From Elysia chlorotica (Eukaryota > Mollusca > Gastropoda > Plakobranchidae): a stretch of DNA of 64,000 bases. The translations under genes were made by a program, and so were the position numbers. The notes under the pieces were generated by a model. It was not told where the DNA came from. It searched no databases and was given only the letters and a program-made list of their open reading frames with translations. This document shows, piece after piece, positions 11,901 through 23,500 of the stretch (position 1 is its first letter; every line of letters starts with the position of its first letter). Where the stretch lies: contig RQTK01000328.1 in the NCBI GenBank assembly GCA_003991915.1, forward strand, positions 201,062-265,061. The letters are read 5' to 3'.

Positions 11901-14522
11901 TGTTACATTATTTTGGAAATTTTTTAAATACTCTGTACAATTTTGTTTGTAACGAATGAGAATTATCGTTCCTTTTTCATGATACCAAAAAAAAAAAAAA
12001 AAGAAGAATTCTTGCTCATTGAATTCCTTTGCTTGACATATATTTTATTAACTTAAAAAAACAGTAAAACATAGAGTAATATTTAAAAAAGAATGACCTG
12101 TTCGTAATTCATCTTCCAATCGTGTTTGCTCCATATACAACTTCTCCATCACATCCTCTTGTTGTTTCTGAACTTGTGAAACTGTGCTTCGTATCTCGGC
12201 ATGCTTTTCAATGACATCAGGAGAACCAAGTTTTAACTCTTCTCTGTTTTCCGTCAGCCAATACCTGAGGTCATCTCTAGATAAGGAGAAAAAACGCAAC
12301 GTTCAAGTAATGAAATTTTATTCTTGCTTAATTGTCTGGACTAAAATTATTTGTTCATTGCTTTCAGCACCACAATGCATGGTGTACATTGATGTACATG
12401 GCATCAAATTAAATGGAATTCAGATTTTTTTTTATTACAGTGGCTGAAATTAAGCTTAAGTACTATAAAGTTCTTAAATTCGTCTCCTAGAAAGCTGCAT
12501 AATATCCTGGAAATTGTCAGAGATATTTTATTTTAATATTATCATCAATGTGGATGATAGTTAAGTATCTGTCTCATGACGAAGACAAAATAAAAATGTG
12601 CTGATTTGTTTTTAATTAACTAAGGAAAATCAGTGCCAGAAGTTTTACTTCTAACACAGAAATTAATTATTTGTTTTCAATTATCTCAGAATTACAAAAA
12701 ATATGCTGTTCTGCTACTAAGAGACGATATTACTTCGGCAAAGAGTTTACCTCATTTTGACAAAGCTACTGAACACAATATTGCTTTGATTAAAAAAGCT
12801 GACTTATACAAAATGATCTCCTAGTAGAAGCAGAGGATCATGGGGCTTGGTAGTCCTGGAGAAGAACAACAACTTCCAACATTTCTATGGGTGACGCCCC
12901 ACTCTAGTGGTCCCGTTTTTTTTCCCTATTGGTTTGGTTGGTGTCAGTACAATGCTAATGACCCAGAATAATGCGACCGATCAAGTTCAGAGTACCCCTC
13001 TCGGGAGTCTTATCACTGTAGACATTAAACTATGTGAGAGAGCTTCGTTTTCTTCGAACAAAGCAGAGGAACATAAACAGAGACAAAATTATTACCTAAG
13101 ATTCCATACTGGGTCCGCAGTGGCTTTTTTGAACGCATCAAAATCAGCAGAGAGCCCTGCCTCACAGTAGTCAAAATCTTTGTAGATCTGGCTACAAATA
13201 TCTGAGTCTCTGTTGTTTCTCATGTGATTCTCAACTTCTGCATCAGCCTGCATTAAGAAAATGATAACAATAGGAGAAATTATATTTAGAGAAAGAAAAA
13301 AAAAGCTAAGTTGACAAGAATATTTGCAGTGACACTGCTCAAACAGTCATCAACATTTAAATCCAATGACGCATACTTTTACTACATAAAATGATAGCTT
13401 TTCTTTGTTGTCAAGAAAAATAATAATTATATAATTATACTTTATTTTGAGTGATCAAATCCACACAAGTTTGGATGAAGCCCCTTTCATCAAAACATAG
13501 GAAAACTTTTCATAAATATTATGTACAAGCCAGTGTTTGGGAAAAAAAAGGCAGACCACAGCCACTTGTCCTGACAGCAACCGCTGATGTTAACAAATCC
13601 AAAATCAAGGGCAGAGGAAAAGCACTCATGGCTTCTGGAGCTTTTTACTGGTGTGTTAAGCACTTCATTTGATATTGGTTGTGGACAGGTAGACTGACTC
13701 AATTAGATTGGTTGCTAGAAAAAAAAATTGAGGCCTGCAAGTGGGAAATTATGATGGGTCCTTACCTTTTAGTATCTGGCTCGACACAGGGTGTGGTTTA
13801 AGTTCGTAGCCCTAACAACGGCTCACCACAGGCTGAGGTGCACACATAAACCATAATCAAATCCAAGCTAACATTTTTTAAATAATACAAAACCTTGTTT
13901 ATTTTACGGAAAAGGTCAAGAGGAGAGTTATCAGTTTCAGTTTCATCAAACCCGGTGGTTTCTTTACCACTCAAGCAGTTTTGCACAGTATCCATATACA
14001 CATAATAACCCACCATACACATAAAATTAAACACATTTTATTACCTTTTTACGTAGGTGTTGAAGCTTCAAAAACTCCTTTTGCCACACAAGTTGGTGCT
14101 GCTTCAATATGGTGTTTTCTCTATGCTGCTGCGATTTCTTTTCAATTTTCGCCACCTTCATTGAAGTCTTGATGGATCCAAAACGTTTTTCTGACACCAT
14201 GGCCTTGAGTCGATCATAGTCTACCGGTTTGTATTTGTTGCTCCCCAAACCATCTGTAATACGCTGCACCAGTCCAGCTGCAAGTTATATACAATTTATA
14301 ATAAATATATATGTGTAAAAACCCCCACCCAGTATGAGGTTTACAAGTGCTTCATTAAATTTATTGAACTATCACAACTATTATAGAACAACAGACATCC
14401 TGCCATTCATTGTTAGGATTATTAGATGTAATTCACAAATCTAAAAAATCTCAATAAGGCCTACCTGAAATATCCACTGGTTTGGAGAAATGGTTTTTAT
14501 AAAGGGCTTGGGAACGATCCAT
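5915..14522 (-). CDS. CCDC148: Coiled-coil domain-containing protein 148 homologue, 13 coding exons
   Basis: Coding exons read on the minus strand: 14522-14465, 14277-14045, 13247-13096, 12276-12098, 11620-11425, 10998-10851, 10193-9987, 9505-9365, 8499-8369, 7785-7680, 7148-7098, 6680-6591, 6067-5915. All junctions are GT/AG and phases agree throughout, giving 1845 nt (614 aa; human CCDC148 is 591 aa). Family landmarks seen: KYKPVDYDRL near the N-terminus, HDQYPRELPNRRTLLFDRLKRH in exon 6 split around the DQYP core, VRQWREQK starting exon 8, a long Glu/Lys/Arg-rich coiled coil over exons 8-10 (EREEKEREAEQ, EERKRKEKEKEKE), and a conserved tail (EPLFKMNTYTSKQ; LREAGLHNTDYAR). The start ATG at 14522 opens the first exon with MDRSQALYKN. 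The donor after exon 4 (GTCATT) is weak. Function in the family is poorly known; a cytoskeletal or ciliary role is only inference. Intron 12 and the intron between exons 9 and 10 hold SINEs. Confidence 0.92.
6310..6535 (+). mobile_element. SINE insertion with target-site duplication (CCDC148 intron 12)
   Basis: Bounded by direct repeats actgttatggg at 6299-6309 and 6536-6546. It has a tRNA-like head (ctggctctgggctagagcat and a B-box-like ttcgagcc), the body motif ctactggttgggtcggtgtc, and the tail gatgttggacgttaaacc. Relative to the 32029 copy it lacks about 45 bp between the ccctgtctc and ccacaatatagcc segments. It lies opposite to the host gene. Confidence 0.88.
8022..8280 (-). mobile_element. 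SINE insertion with imperfect target-site duplication (CCDC148 intron 9)
   Basis: Flanked by aaggta(c/t)tttgagag at 8007-8021 and 8281-8295 (15 bp, one mismatch). Reads in minus orientation with the tail (ggttttaacgtccaaaatca), the middle (gacgggccccaagactgaca), the body and the tRNA-like head near 8200-8275. It is the same orientation as the host gene. Confidence 0.88.
12925..13033 (+). repeat. Degenerate SINE fragment
   Basis: Carries cctattggtttggttggtgtcagt split over its body, and a tail-like gacattaaac, with heavy divergence. It lies just beside CCDC148 exon 3. Confidence 0.4.
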
Positions 14523-15496
14523 TGAGATGATGTTATGTTATCCTTAGATTAAAATTTGATACACTTGTGGTTCAATATCTGTGTCTTCTGGATTGATGGA
14601 TAAAGCATTTACATGAAAATGATGGATAAAGCATTTACATGAAAATAAAACTTCTTGTAAATTCAACATTTTAGGGATATAATGAATAAGCTATGCATAC
14701 ATTTAGACAAAGTGCTGAGATCTCTAGAAGTGCTCTTAGTTGAAGTTTTGAGCTTAAAATGGTCATAGCAAGCCCCTTTTTGTATACAATAACCCTGTTA
14801 GGTTTTGCTTGTGTGGACTGTTTTATGGATAATATAAAGTCTTGGTCTAACACTAAAATTCACACTTACTTACCTCTATTTCTAAACTACTTGTTACTTT
14901 CCCTATCTCTTTTCATATAAATGATATATAATTTAAATTACATAACATAGGCATGGGCTTTTATAAGTCAAAATGCAAGAAGAAAAGGACAGTACTTAGG
15001 TTCTAAGTAGATCTACATATATAGCCTACTCTCTTTTTTTTCCGCCAAGCATAACATGACTATTAATTATATTACCATCCGTTTGAAGAAATTTTTTGTA
15101 GATAAAAAAGGGTTGTCTAAACCCACTCTTTGTAATGTTTCTGTCAAAACACTGGTAAATATGTTTCTATCCAAACATTGATACACACACTAGAATATTT
15201 TGTCGAAATATTGCTATATTCAAGACATAGGCCTATCATGTTTTAGTCTAATCAAATGTTTTCGGGCTGAAGGTAGAAAAAAAAAGCTCTTTTAGTTTAA
15301 TGTCTCATTCAACACAAGAAAGATCCCATACAGTGTGAAATAAAACTATTGCTTTGCACAGCGTTTTGTATTTAAAAGCCTCATGAATTTACATATAGAA
15401 ACACCGGCAGTGTGGGTGACATGCTCCAAATTCTAAACTGGGAGACCCTGCGACATTGTCGCAAAACCTCTAGACTCATTATCTTCTTTTAATTTA

Positions 15497-15720
15497 CTAA
15501 CGGCACTCCAAAAATAAAGTACAATGAAAAACAGCAAGCTGTGACACTTGCCAGACACAGTCGAGTTTCAAAAAGACGATTACAAAGAATCCCCTGCAAA
15601 CAAAAACCTCAACTGCAATCCTTTTTCCTGAAAACAGTGTGAGTATGGAACAAACTCCCCCAGAAGGCTGTGGATGCCACAAGTGCCGAGGCGATTTAAG
15701 AGAGGGTATCGAAGACATAT
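15497..15720 (+). mobile_element. LINE reverse-transcriptase C-terminal remnant
   Basis: Frame +1 reads YNEKQQAVTLARHSRVSKRR, then SFFLKTV-stop-VWNKLPQKAVDATS. This resembles the end of jockey/CR1-type LINE polyproteins, where a FFxRTxxxWNxLP motif is followed by a short tail. In-frame stops and the missing upstream domain show it is dead. A short (TAA)n run follows at about 15835. Confidence 0.55.
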
Positions 15721-16070
15721 TGAATAACTAGTTTAAAAAGAATTGTAAAAGGGAATTATATAGATCTATACAATAATATGTAAATTACAACAATATAAGC
15801 GGCAGTGACCAATCCTTGAAGTAATAAAACCTGATGATAATAATAATAATAATAATAATTTGAGCAGTAATACTGGAGACGAAATCAGTGCTTATGGACT
15901 AAAAATACGCAATCATACCTTTTTACAAGAATGTGACTTTAAAAACTTGAGATATTTAGTTTTTCAATCTTTCATCTACTAGAAATCTAGATCTAGATTC
16001 TAGAATCAACATTATGTTTCATTACTGTATCTTGATACAACAACACGGTTGAGTCTAGTTGCTATTTATT

Positions 16071-16308
16071 TACTATCAACAAAACTTTGTATATGATATG
16101 CATACTCCTCGCAGTCGATGGAGACCACTAAGTTATTTTATAATCTTCTTAATTTAATTAAGGTATGATACAAATTATAGAAAATTATTTACTATCAAAA
16201 AAACTTTTTATAGAATATGCATACTCCTCGCAGTCGATGGAGACCACTAAGTTATTTTATAATCTTCTTAATTTAATTAACGTATGATACAAATTATAGA
16301 TAATTATG
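16071..16308. repeat. 119-bp tandem duplication
   Basis: Copies start at 16071 and 16190. Both contain tgcatactcctcgcagtcga and gtatgatacaaattataga, with a few substitutions. Confidence 0.9.
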
Positions 16309-16895
16309 TATGGGTTCTAGGCTGAAGTATATTTATTAGTGACTGGCTTTTGGAATCATAAACAAGCTCAAGATCACCAGCCACCATAAAAATTATTAAG
16401 CGTCCTCCGTTACGGGCATATCCGGTATTTAAAGCACCTACCAATATCGATAATTGTGATTTTGATGGCGATATAACAAATCAACTTTGTATACCACTAA
16501 GCTTTTATGGAGCCTCACATCTAAGGTGATATTCTTTTTTGCTATAAATGTTTTTGCTCATCTAAAAATGTATTGAAGTTTATATTTAAAAAATAAACAA
16601 TTTAACACAACACCGTCTACGTGAAATTGGCATAAGCCTAAACATGCGAATTATTAGAATAACTATCGATATTGTGTTTGTGAATTTGCCTAAAAAACAA
16701 AATGGAAATGAAAATATTTGTTCTTTGGCTTGAATGAGACAAAAATACGCCGATAACAGTTATCTAAAACAACAAAATATACCTGTGCGTTTAAAATATT
16801 AAGAGATATAAGAAACTCTTTCTCTCTTTCTCGAACAATATCAATTACACTGTAACCATCCTTGCATCCATTGATCTTAATTCCATCTGTCCTTG

Positions 16896-17023
<128 letters not shown>

Positions 17024-17385
17024 GTATATTGAGCTGCTTCATAGCTTTAATGAAAAACTAAATTAAAAAAATCCATAGTTTTCTTCATTGGGTTTTATTC
17101 GCGATCCAAGTACTTAGAGTAATCTGGTTGGTGTTTATTATTTTGAGGCTATCGCTCGGTAGATTTTGGGAAATTAAATCTTTATAATATATCAATGAGC
17201 TCCAATGAATTAGATTCTATTTGTATACTCTTATTATGCGGGATGTATTAAAAAATGGAACACCAAGCTAAAACATGTACTCAACTCTTTCAATATTATC
17301 TTCCCTCTGGCTATTACACAAATTTGCTATTACTTATGCATTTTGACCTTTGTAGTCGAAAAAAAGAAAAGAGTTTTAGTGTTTA

Positions 17386-17394
17386 ACCGGAAGT
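17386..17394 (+). promoter_or_regulatory. ETS-like site upstream of AF10
   Basis: accggaagt matches the ETS-factor core CCGGAAGT, about 190 bp before the AF10 start codon, in a region without repeats. Such sites are common in housekeeping promoters of animals; use here is an inference. Confidence 0.35.
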
Positions 17395-17579
17395 ACACCG
17401 AAAGCAATCGAACAAGTCAACAGCGCAGTACGCACTTCTTGTAATCTGGTACTGATGGTCGTAGTCTGATATCATGTAACAAGACATGAATTATCAGTTC
17501 AATTTTCAAGATTTTAAAATCATATTAGTTGTGATCATGTAGCTGCTACTACTATACATGCCTATGAAATAAAGGCAAA

Positions 17580-20500
17580 ATGAGCAAAAAAGTGAAAGAA
17601 ATGATAGGAGGCTGCTGCGTGTGCTCTGACGAGCGCGGTTGGAGTGAAAACCCACTGGTCTACTGTGATGGTGCAGGGTGTAATGTCGCAGTTCATCAAG
17701 GTTTGACAAAAATTTCAGATGTTTAATTTCAAGCCTAGCCACATAAGCTAGATCTAACGTGAATCAGTATTCTATCGCAGAGAAGATGGTATAGCGTCTG
17801 GAAGTCAGACCAGTATAAGACCACCGTCTCTGAGGGGCTCTGACAATTTGTAACTTGGTCTAGATCTAGATATATATATACATAATACATGGGATTATCA
17901 TTATTTAGATCCGATACAGACCTAGATTCTAGATCTAATCTAGACCTGTTTTATAAATCCTAGGATACAGCCTCTAATATTCGATATTTATTATGGAGGG
18001 GCTGTGTTTAGATGGAATCTTGATCAAGATCACAGAATGAGTTGTTCAAAGCATAATGGTGCAAATCATGGAATACTTAATATAGTAAGCATAATGGTGC
18101 AACTGCAATCAAACCACAAGTAGACCTAATGGAGAGTCTTAGAAGAGTTGCAGAGTAGAACCGTGACAGCTGTGTTTAATCAAAGTACATTAAAAATTAA
18201 TGAACTTAAGATGTGAAATGACAGACAAGACAAATAATTATCCTTATTTATGAGAACCAGGGAGTGCAGTTAAGCTGTATAGGTAGGGAGTTACGCTAAG
18301 CTGGTTATAGGTAGAGCTCTGGAATAATGAAGGAGGACAATCCCGACATCTGAGTCATGAAACCACCCATTATACATAGCATTCCTTCATAAATATTGTT
18401 TCAACTCTAAGCCTATATATGAAGGATTGTTGGTTTGGGGGCTGAGGTATGTGTTGCTAAGTGAGGCATGATTGCCGCATGACCATCTTTCCACCTGTAG
18501 GATCTTAATTCCTCTCCGAGGATCAGGCTCCTAAACAGCTTAAATTCCCTTCTGGGTGGGTTGATGTCAATAAAATGTTATCTGTCAAGCCTTGCGTATC
18601 CTCCTTCAGTGTCCCATTGCATCTGCAGGCCTATAAGTCTAGATCCTTCTTGAGAACCTTTTTAAGAAAGAGCTTTGATTCTTTTATTTACTACCAAATT
18701 ATCTGGATCAATCATGAATGCCCTTTGTTAAGTGACATTCATGTCATTCTCACTTCATTTGGTAGTTTTTATCTTCTTATAAGCTGACACAATTATAGGT
18801 TTACATATGAAAAAGACCATAACAATTTATAATAATGGTTACCCACTTCAGGGTTTACTGGCGAAGCCCAACTTGAGTGCTATTAGTATACTCATCTTCC
18901 AGTGCAAAATTTCATCTTAGATATAAGTTTTTCTGGAACAGCATCACTTGATTATACATGATAGAATGTAGAATGATTGTTTCGGTGTCATTTGTGGATT
19001 TACAGTAGTGCATGCATACCAGCAGTGGGACCGTGGCTACAGCAGGCCAGCAGAGCATGTCAATTTCATGAATCCTCGTTTTTTTTGACTATTTTAAGCC
19101 TAATACTTTTGCTTGGGTTTAATTGGACATGGAAATCGTTAAAATTGTGTGTCGCTTTGGTCAAAGGACCTTAGCTGCCAATGTAACAACTGCAGACCTG
19201 CCAACATTACGCTTTGGGCGTAATTTATTACGCCCAAACGCGGCAAATTACGCTTTACGCCCGTCCTTGTCATATATTACGCCGAGTTGAAAATAGTACG
19301 ATCTATAACCTGAACTTCTAGCCACTGGTTCAGATATGGCCCAAGAAAATAGACTTCATACACACTATCGATATTACCTATTCGATTATTAGGTACTTTC
19401 GTTTTCACTTTTTCAATACAATTACTATTACCACTAGTTTTATAGTTTGATTTACCGCATATCGATAGTCAGCTTTATGTATACTAGCGTCCGGTATTTA
19501 TTTTTCGTTTGGGTTGTGTTCAATAGTGTAAAACAAAGTTGATTGCATCGCAAAGCATCAATTTGCATTGATCAATGTTTTGACCGTGACCATTGTAAGT
19601 TAAAGAAGTAAGGAACATCCATCGTATTTCATATAAGCTTTCAGTTAAACGTAATGTGGGCTAGGTAGTAGTAATCAGTCACGGTGCTTCATGTTCCTGT
19701 GGTCTATGACCCGACTCTATGTCACTGGTGCTTGTGATCAGTGCATAGGGATGTGCATGTTGCGCCCACATGCAAGCGATAAGGTACCTTGAAAGGAGTG
19801 ACTCCGCCTCAGATTTTAGAGTGTGGCCCTTTTATGCTCGCAATAATCTGAGGTAGGGATGCAGAAGCCACCAATCTGCATCGAAGGTTGCCTTTCTTGT
19901 TTATCCATCGCTTGATGACACATGGCAGGTTGGACTTCACACGCCCCTGTCCGCGTATAATATATTACATGTAATGACCGTAGCCTAGTTGTCGGCGGAT
20001 AGATCTAAATCTTTCCCTATTAAACCAAAGATTTTCATGCAACTGGGATACGCAGCCGAGAAAATTGTACATTGTATTGTACTGAAGGTCTTACAAGGAG
20101 AAATTAATTTATCACCATCATGATTTTTTTTTCTTCAATCTTTTAAATAGGCTATATTGGCTACGTTTATAACCCCCGCGGCCATTTTCTTGGAATCAAC
20201 AGAATGTTCAATGCATCAGTCAAAAATCACGATGAAAACGAAACCGAAAGTATCATGTATGTGCAGTGTAGTGGCTGATTGTTCACTTGGTCTAGTAGCA
20301 AGAAATAGGAAATAAGCGGGGTTTCTAGTGTTGATTGTTTTAACCAAAATGAAGCCCAAGTAGGCTATTATGTCGTTCACATGAAACAAGTACACAGATA
20401 CTAAGAACTTTGTTTCTTCTTTAGAATCTAATAGGGAATTAACTTTCAAGACATTCTCAAGGCTTTGCCATGTAGCACTGACAGGTTAATGATTCACAGT

Positions 20501-23500
20501 TTGTCTAAAGGAAGATCATCTGATATCAAGATTATCTAGATCTCGATTTTTTACTCTAGATTCAATTACTGAACAGTTGGATTTACAAATCAGTGTTTTC
20601 TTTTACATTGATAAGGTTCACTAACAGTTAACTCTATTTATCTTTGGCTCTCAATGACATATACCATTGTAAGAGGGTTTGTAAACAGAATGTCTCCTTT
20701 CATAGACATGTATCTCCATGGTTAATTAAATTTAGTGTTTTTTCCTGCATTAAATCTTTTAGTTTTTAAATATAGTTTCACAATTTGTGCACCCATGAAC
20801 CATATTTAATTTTCAATTCACCACTAGTGGCCCTTTATTTAATTAATTTTACTAAATTCATTATCTATACTCCTCCAAACATCTTTGGGCTTGGAGACAT
20901 GTGATTATCTCTAGTTATAAACATCAAGAGGTAATACATTTAATTTTTTACCTTTATATCCTCGTAAAAAGCAGTGGTATTACGTCAGCATATAAAATTT
21001 CTTTTTAGGTTTTACCGTTTAAGTTGGTCAAGGAGTCTCACACCGCGTGTGTATGTTTCCGGCATTTTATTACTACCAAGTTCCAAAAATTACTCTCTGT
21101 GGCAGCTGATATTACTCCAAGAGAAAATTTAGGTTGGCAGGTCTGTTAATGCTTAATTTTATTTTTGACTATTTTAAGCCTAATACTTTTGCTTGGGTTT
21201 AATTGGACATGGAAATCGTCAAATGGGTGAACACAACGGGAGAAGTGAACGAACTTTGGTAGTATAACAGCTAGTCAACTTGTACAGCATTCAATGTGCT
21301 GCGCCAGTCAGAAACCTGACACAATAGTTTAGGCCCTAGGCTAGGTCTAGACAAAGGATGCAAACGTGCAGTGAGGAAGGGCTGGTTGGTTGGTTGGTTG
21401 GGTTTGTTTAACGTCAGCACTATATAGGCTATATTGTGAACGGGCTTTAAGATGGATGTCTGACAATTTAATGTGCTGCCACACACGAGACAGGGCGGAC
21501 ATATCATGACTCCTGTCTCAGCCAGTCACATTATACTGACACCAACCCAACCAGTAGGGAACGCAACAGCCAGGATTCGAACTCTGGACCTTTTGCGTTG
21601 GAAGCTGATGGGCCACCGCGCCCCTCCTGAGGAAGGGCTGGTACACAAGCATGTGGTCAAAGATACAGCAATGAAGTTGGTCAGCCCACTGATCATGAAT
21701 GAAGTTGAACATACAATAGAGAGAAGGGGCTGGACATGTTACTGTCAATCGGAGTAATTAACTTTACACATAAGTATTGTTTCATTGTTGCCTTGTGTTC
21801 CTAGATAAAATATATAATTTCCGCTTTTTCTTCACAGCTTGTTATGGCATTGTCCAAGTGCCAACTGGACCCTGGTTTTGTAGGAAATGTGAATCTCAAG
21901 AAAGAGTGGCAAGAGTTGTAAGTCTGCATGCATTTCATTTTCCTCTTTGGTTTTAAAGATGTTGATCAATTCCTTTTAATATTAGTTTGGTTGAAAATGT
22001 TTTACTTTTAGACATCTATTTCACCTCCATTTCCTTGATTTATAGCATATGTAATAAAACATTTTAATTCAATCCTCAACAATGTACACATGTAGTATAT
22101 ATGCTTAATACTGTAATAGACAAATTGCATGATTACAGCCACCATTATTTTCTCTACAGTTATTGAAGTTTTAAAATCACACTGAAGAAAAGTATTTTAT
22201 GTAAAGCCAAATTGCCTAATTACAGCTACTAAGTTTTAAAATCACGCTGAAGAAAACTATTGGCATTTAAAAACCAGATGAGTTGAGAAATTTTTTTGTG
22301 CATGTGTATTTGCTCACACTTTATATAATTTGCTAAAGACTACAACTTATTGTTGATATGTTAAAATCAAATAGATCCATTTGACATTATGATTTTTGCT
22401 TTTCTCTTCAGAAATGTGAGTTGTGCCCTCAACGAGCAGGGGCTCTAAAGAGAACTGACTCTGGAGGTATGTGAAATATAATACTTTACTAGAAATAATA
22501 TAACAGTTCTTACACTTTGTTCTGGCAAATGATTACACGTTTCATCCTAAGTAATAAGATATCTAACAACCTATGTTGCTGAATAGATCAGATTCATAAT
22601 GGAATATTGATTTGTTTTATGTTTTTGTTTGATCTTTATAAAGGCCTGTGAGAAACTGTTCAGGTGAGCATTCTACAATTTACATGGTTGCCCAACCATA
22701 TGATATAAATGATGTTGCTGAATAGATCAGATTCATAATGGAATATTGATTTGTTTTATGTTTTTGTTTGATCTTTATAAAGGCCTGTGAGAAACTGTTC
22801 AGGTGAGCATTCTACAATTTACATGGTTGCCCAACCATATGATATAAATGATGTTGCTGAATAGATCAGATTCATAATGGAATATTGATTTGTTTTATGT
22901 TTTTGTTTGATCTTTATAAAGGCCTGTGAGAAACTGTACAAGGTAAGCATTCTTCAATTTAAGCAATTGCCCAACCATATAAAGAAAGCAGATTGATCAA
23001 AGTATAATCGTTTTGTTTTTTTTAATCATATGTTTTCAGGGTGGTGCCATGTGGTCTGTGCTCTCTACATACCTGAGGCGTGTTTTGCCAATGTGCAAAC
23101 AATGGAGCCAATTGTTTTGAATGCAGTCCCCACTGAAAGATTTAACAAGGTACTATGAGTTGAACAAAGTGTGTGTTTAATAACAAAAAATTATTTTTCA
23201 GGGAAATTAAGGAGTGTAATGGGGGAAAACTATTATATTTCAACTTTAAACCAGCAGAGCATGTCAATTTCATGAATCCTCGTTTTTTTTGACTATTTTA
23301 AGCCTAATACTTTTGCTTGGGTTTAATTGGACATGGAAATCGTCAAATGGGTGAACACAACGGGAGAAGTGAACGAACTTTGGTAGTATAACAGCTAGTC
23401 AACTTATACAGCATTGTACTGCGCCAGTCAGAAACCTGACACAATAGTTTAGGCCCTAGGATAGGTCTAGACAAAGGATGCAAACGTGCAGTGAGGAAGG

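Larger units (their letters stand above)
21167..23225. repeat. AF10 tandem segment, copy A (holds exons 2A-4A)
   Basis: Copy A of a tandem duplication within AF10. It matches copy B from the shared gactattttaagcc start through exon 4 and about 75 bp beyond. Copy A differs by a SINE insertion (21387-21627), two extra 139-bp minisatellite units in intron 3, and scattered intronic changes. The three exons are 80, 55 and 110 nt in both copies. Confidence 0.92.

Noticed and set aside
13798-14034. 78-codon minus-strand frame in CCDC148 intron 2 ending in a donor-like site (KINK-gttttg)
   Set aside because: Exons 2 and 3 already join in phase and align without a gap to the vertebrate protein. No acceptor AG in the right frame precedes this segment.
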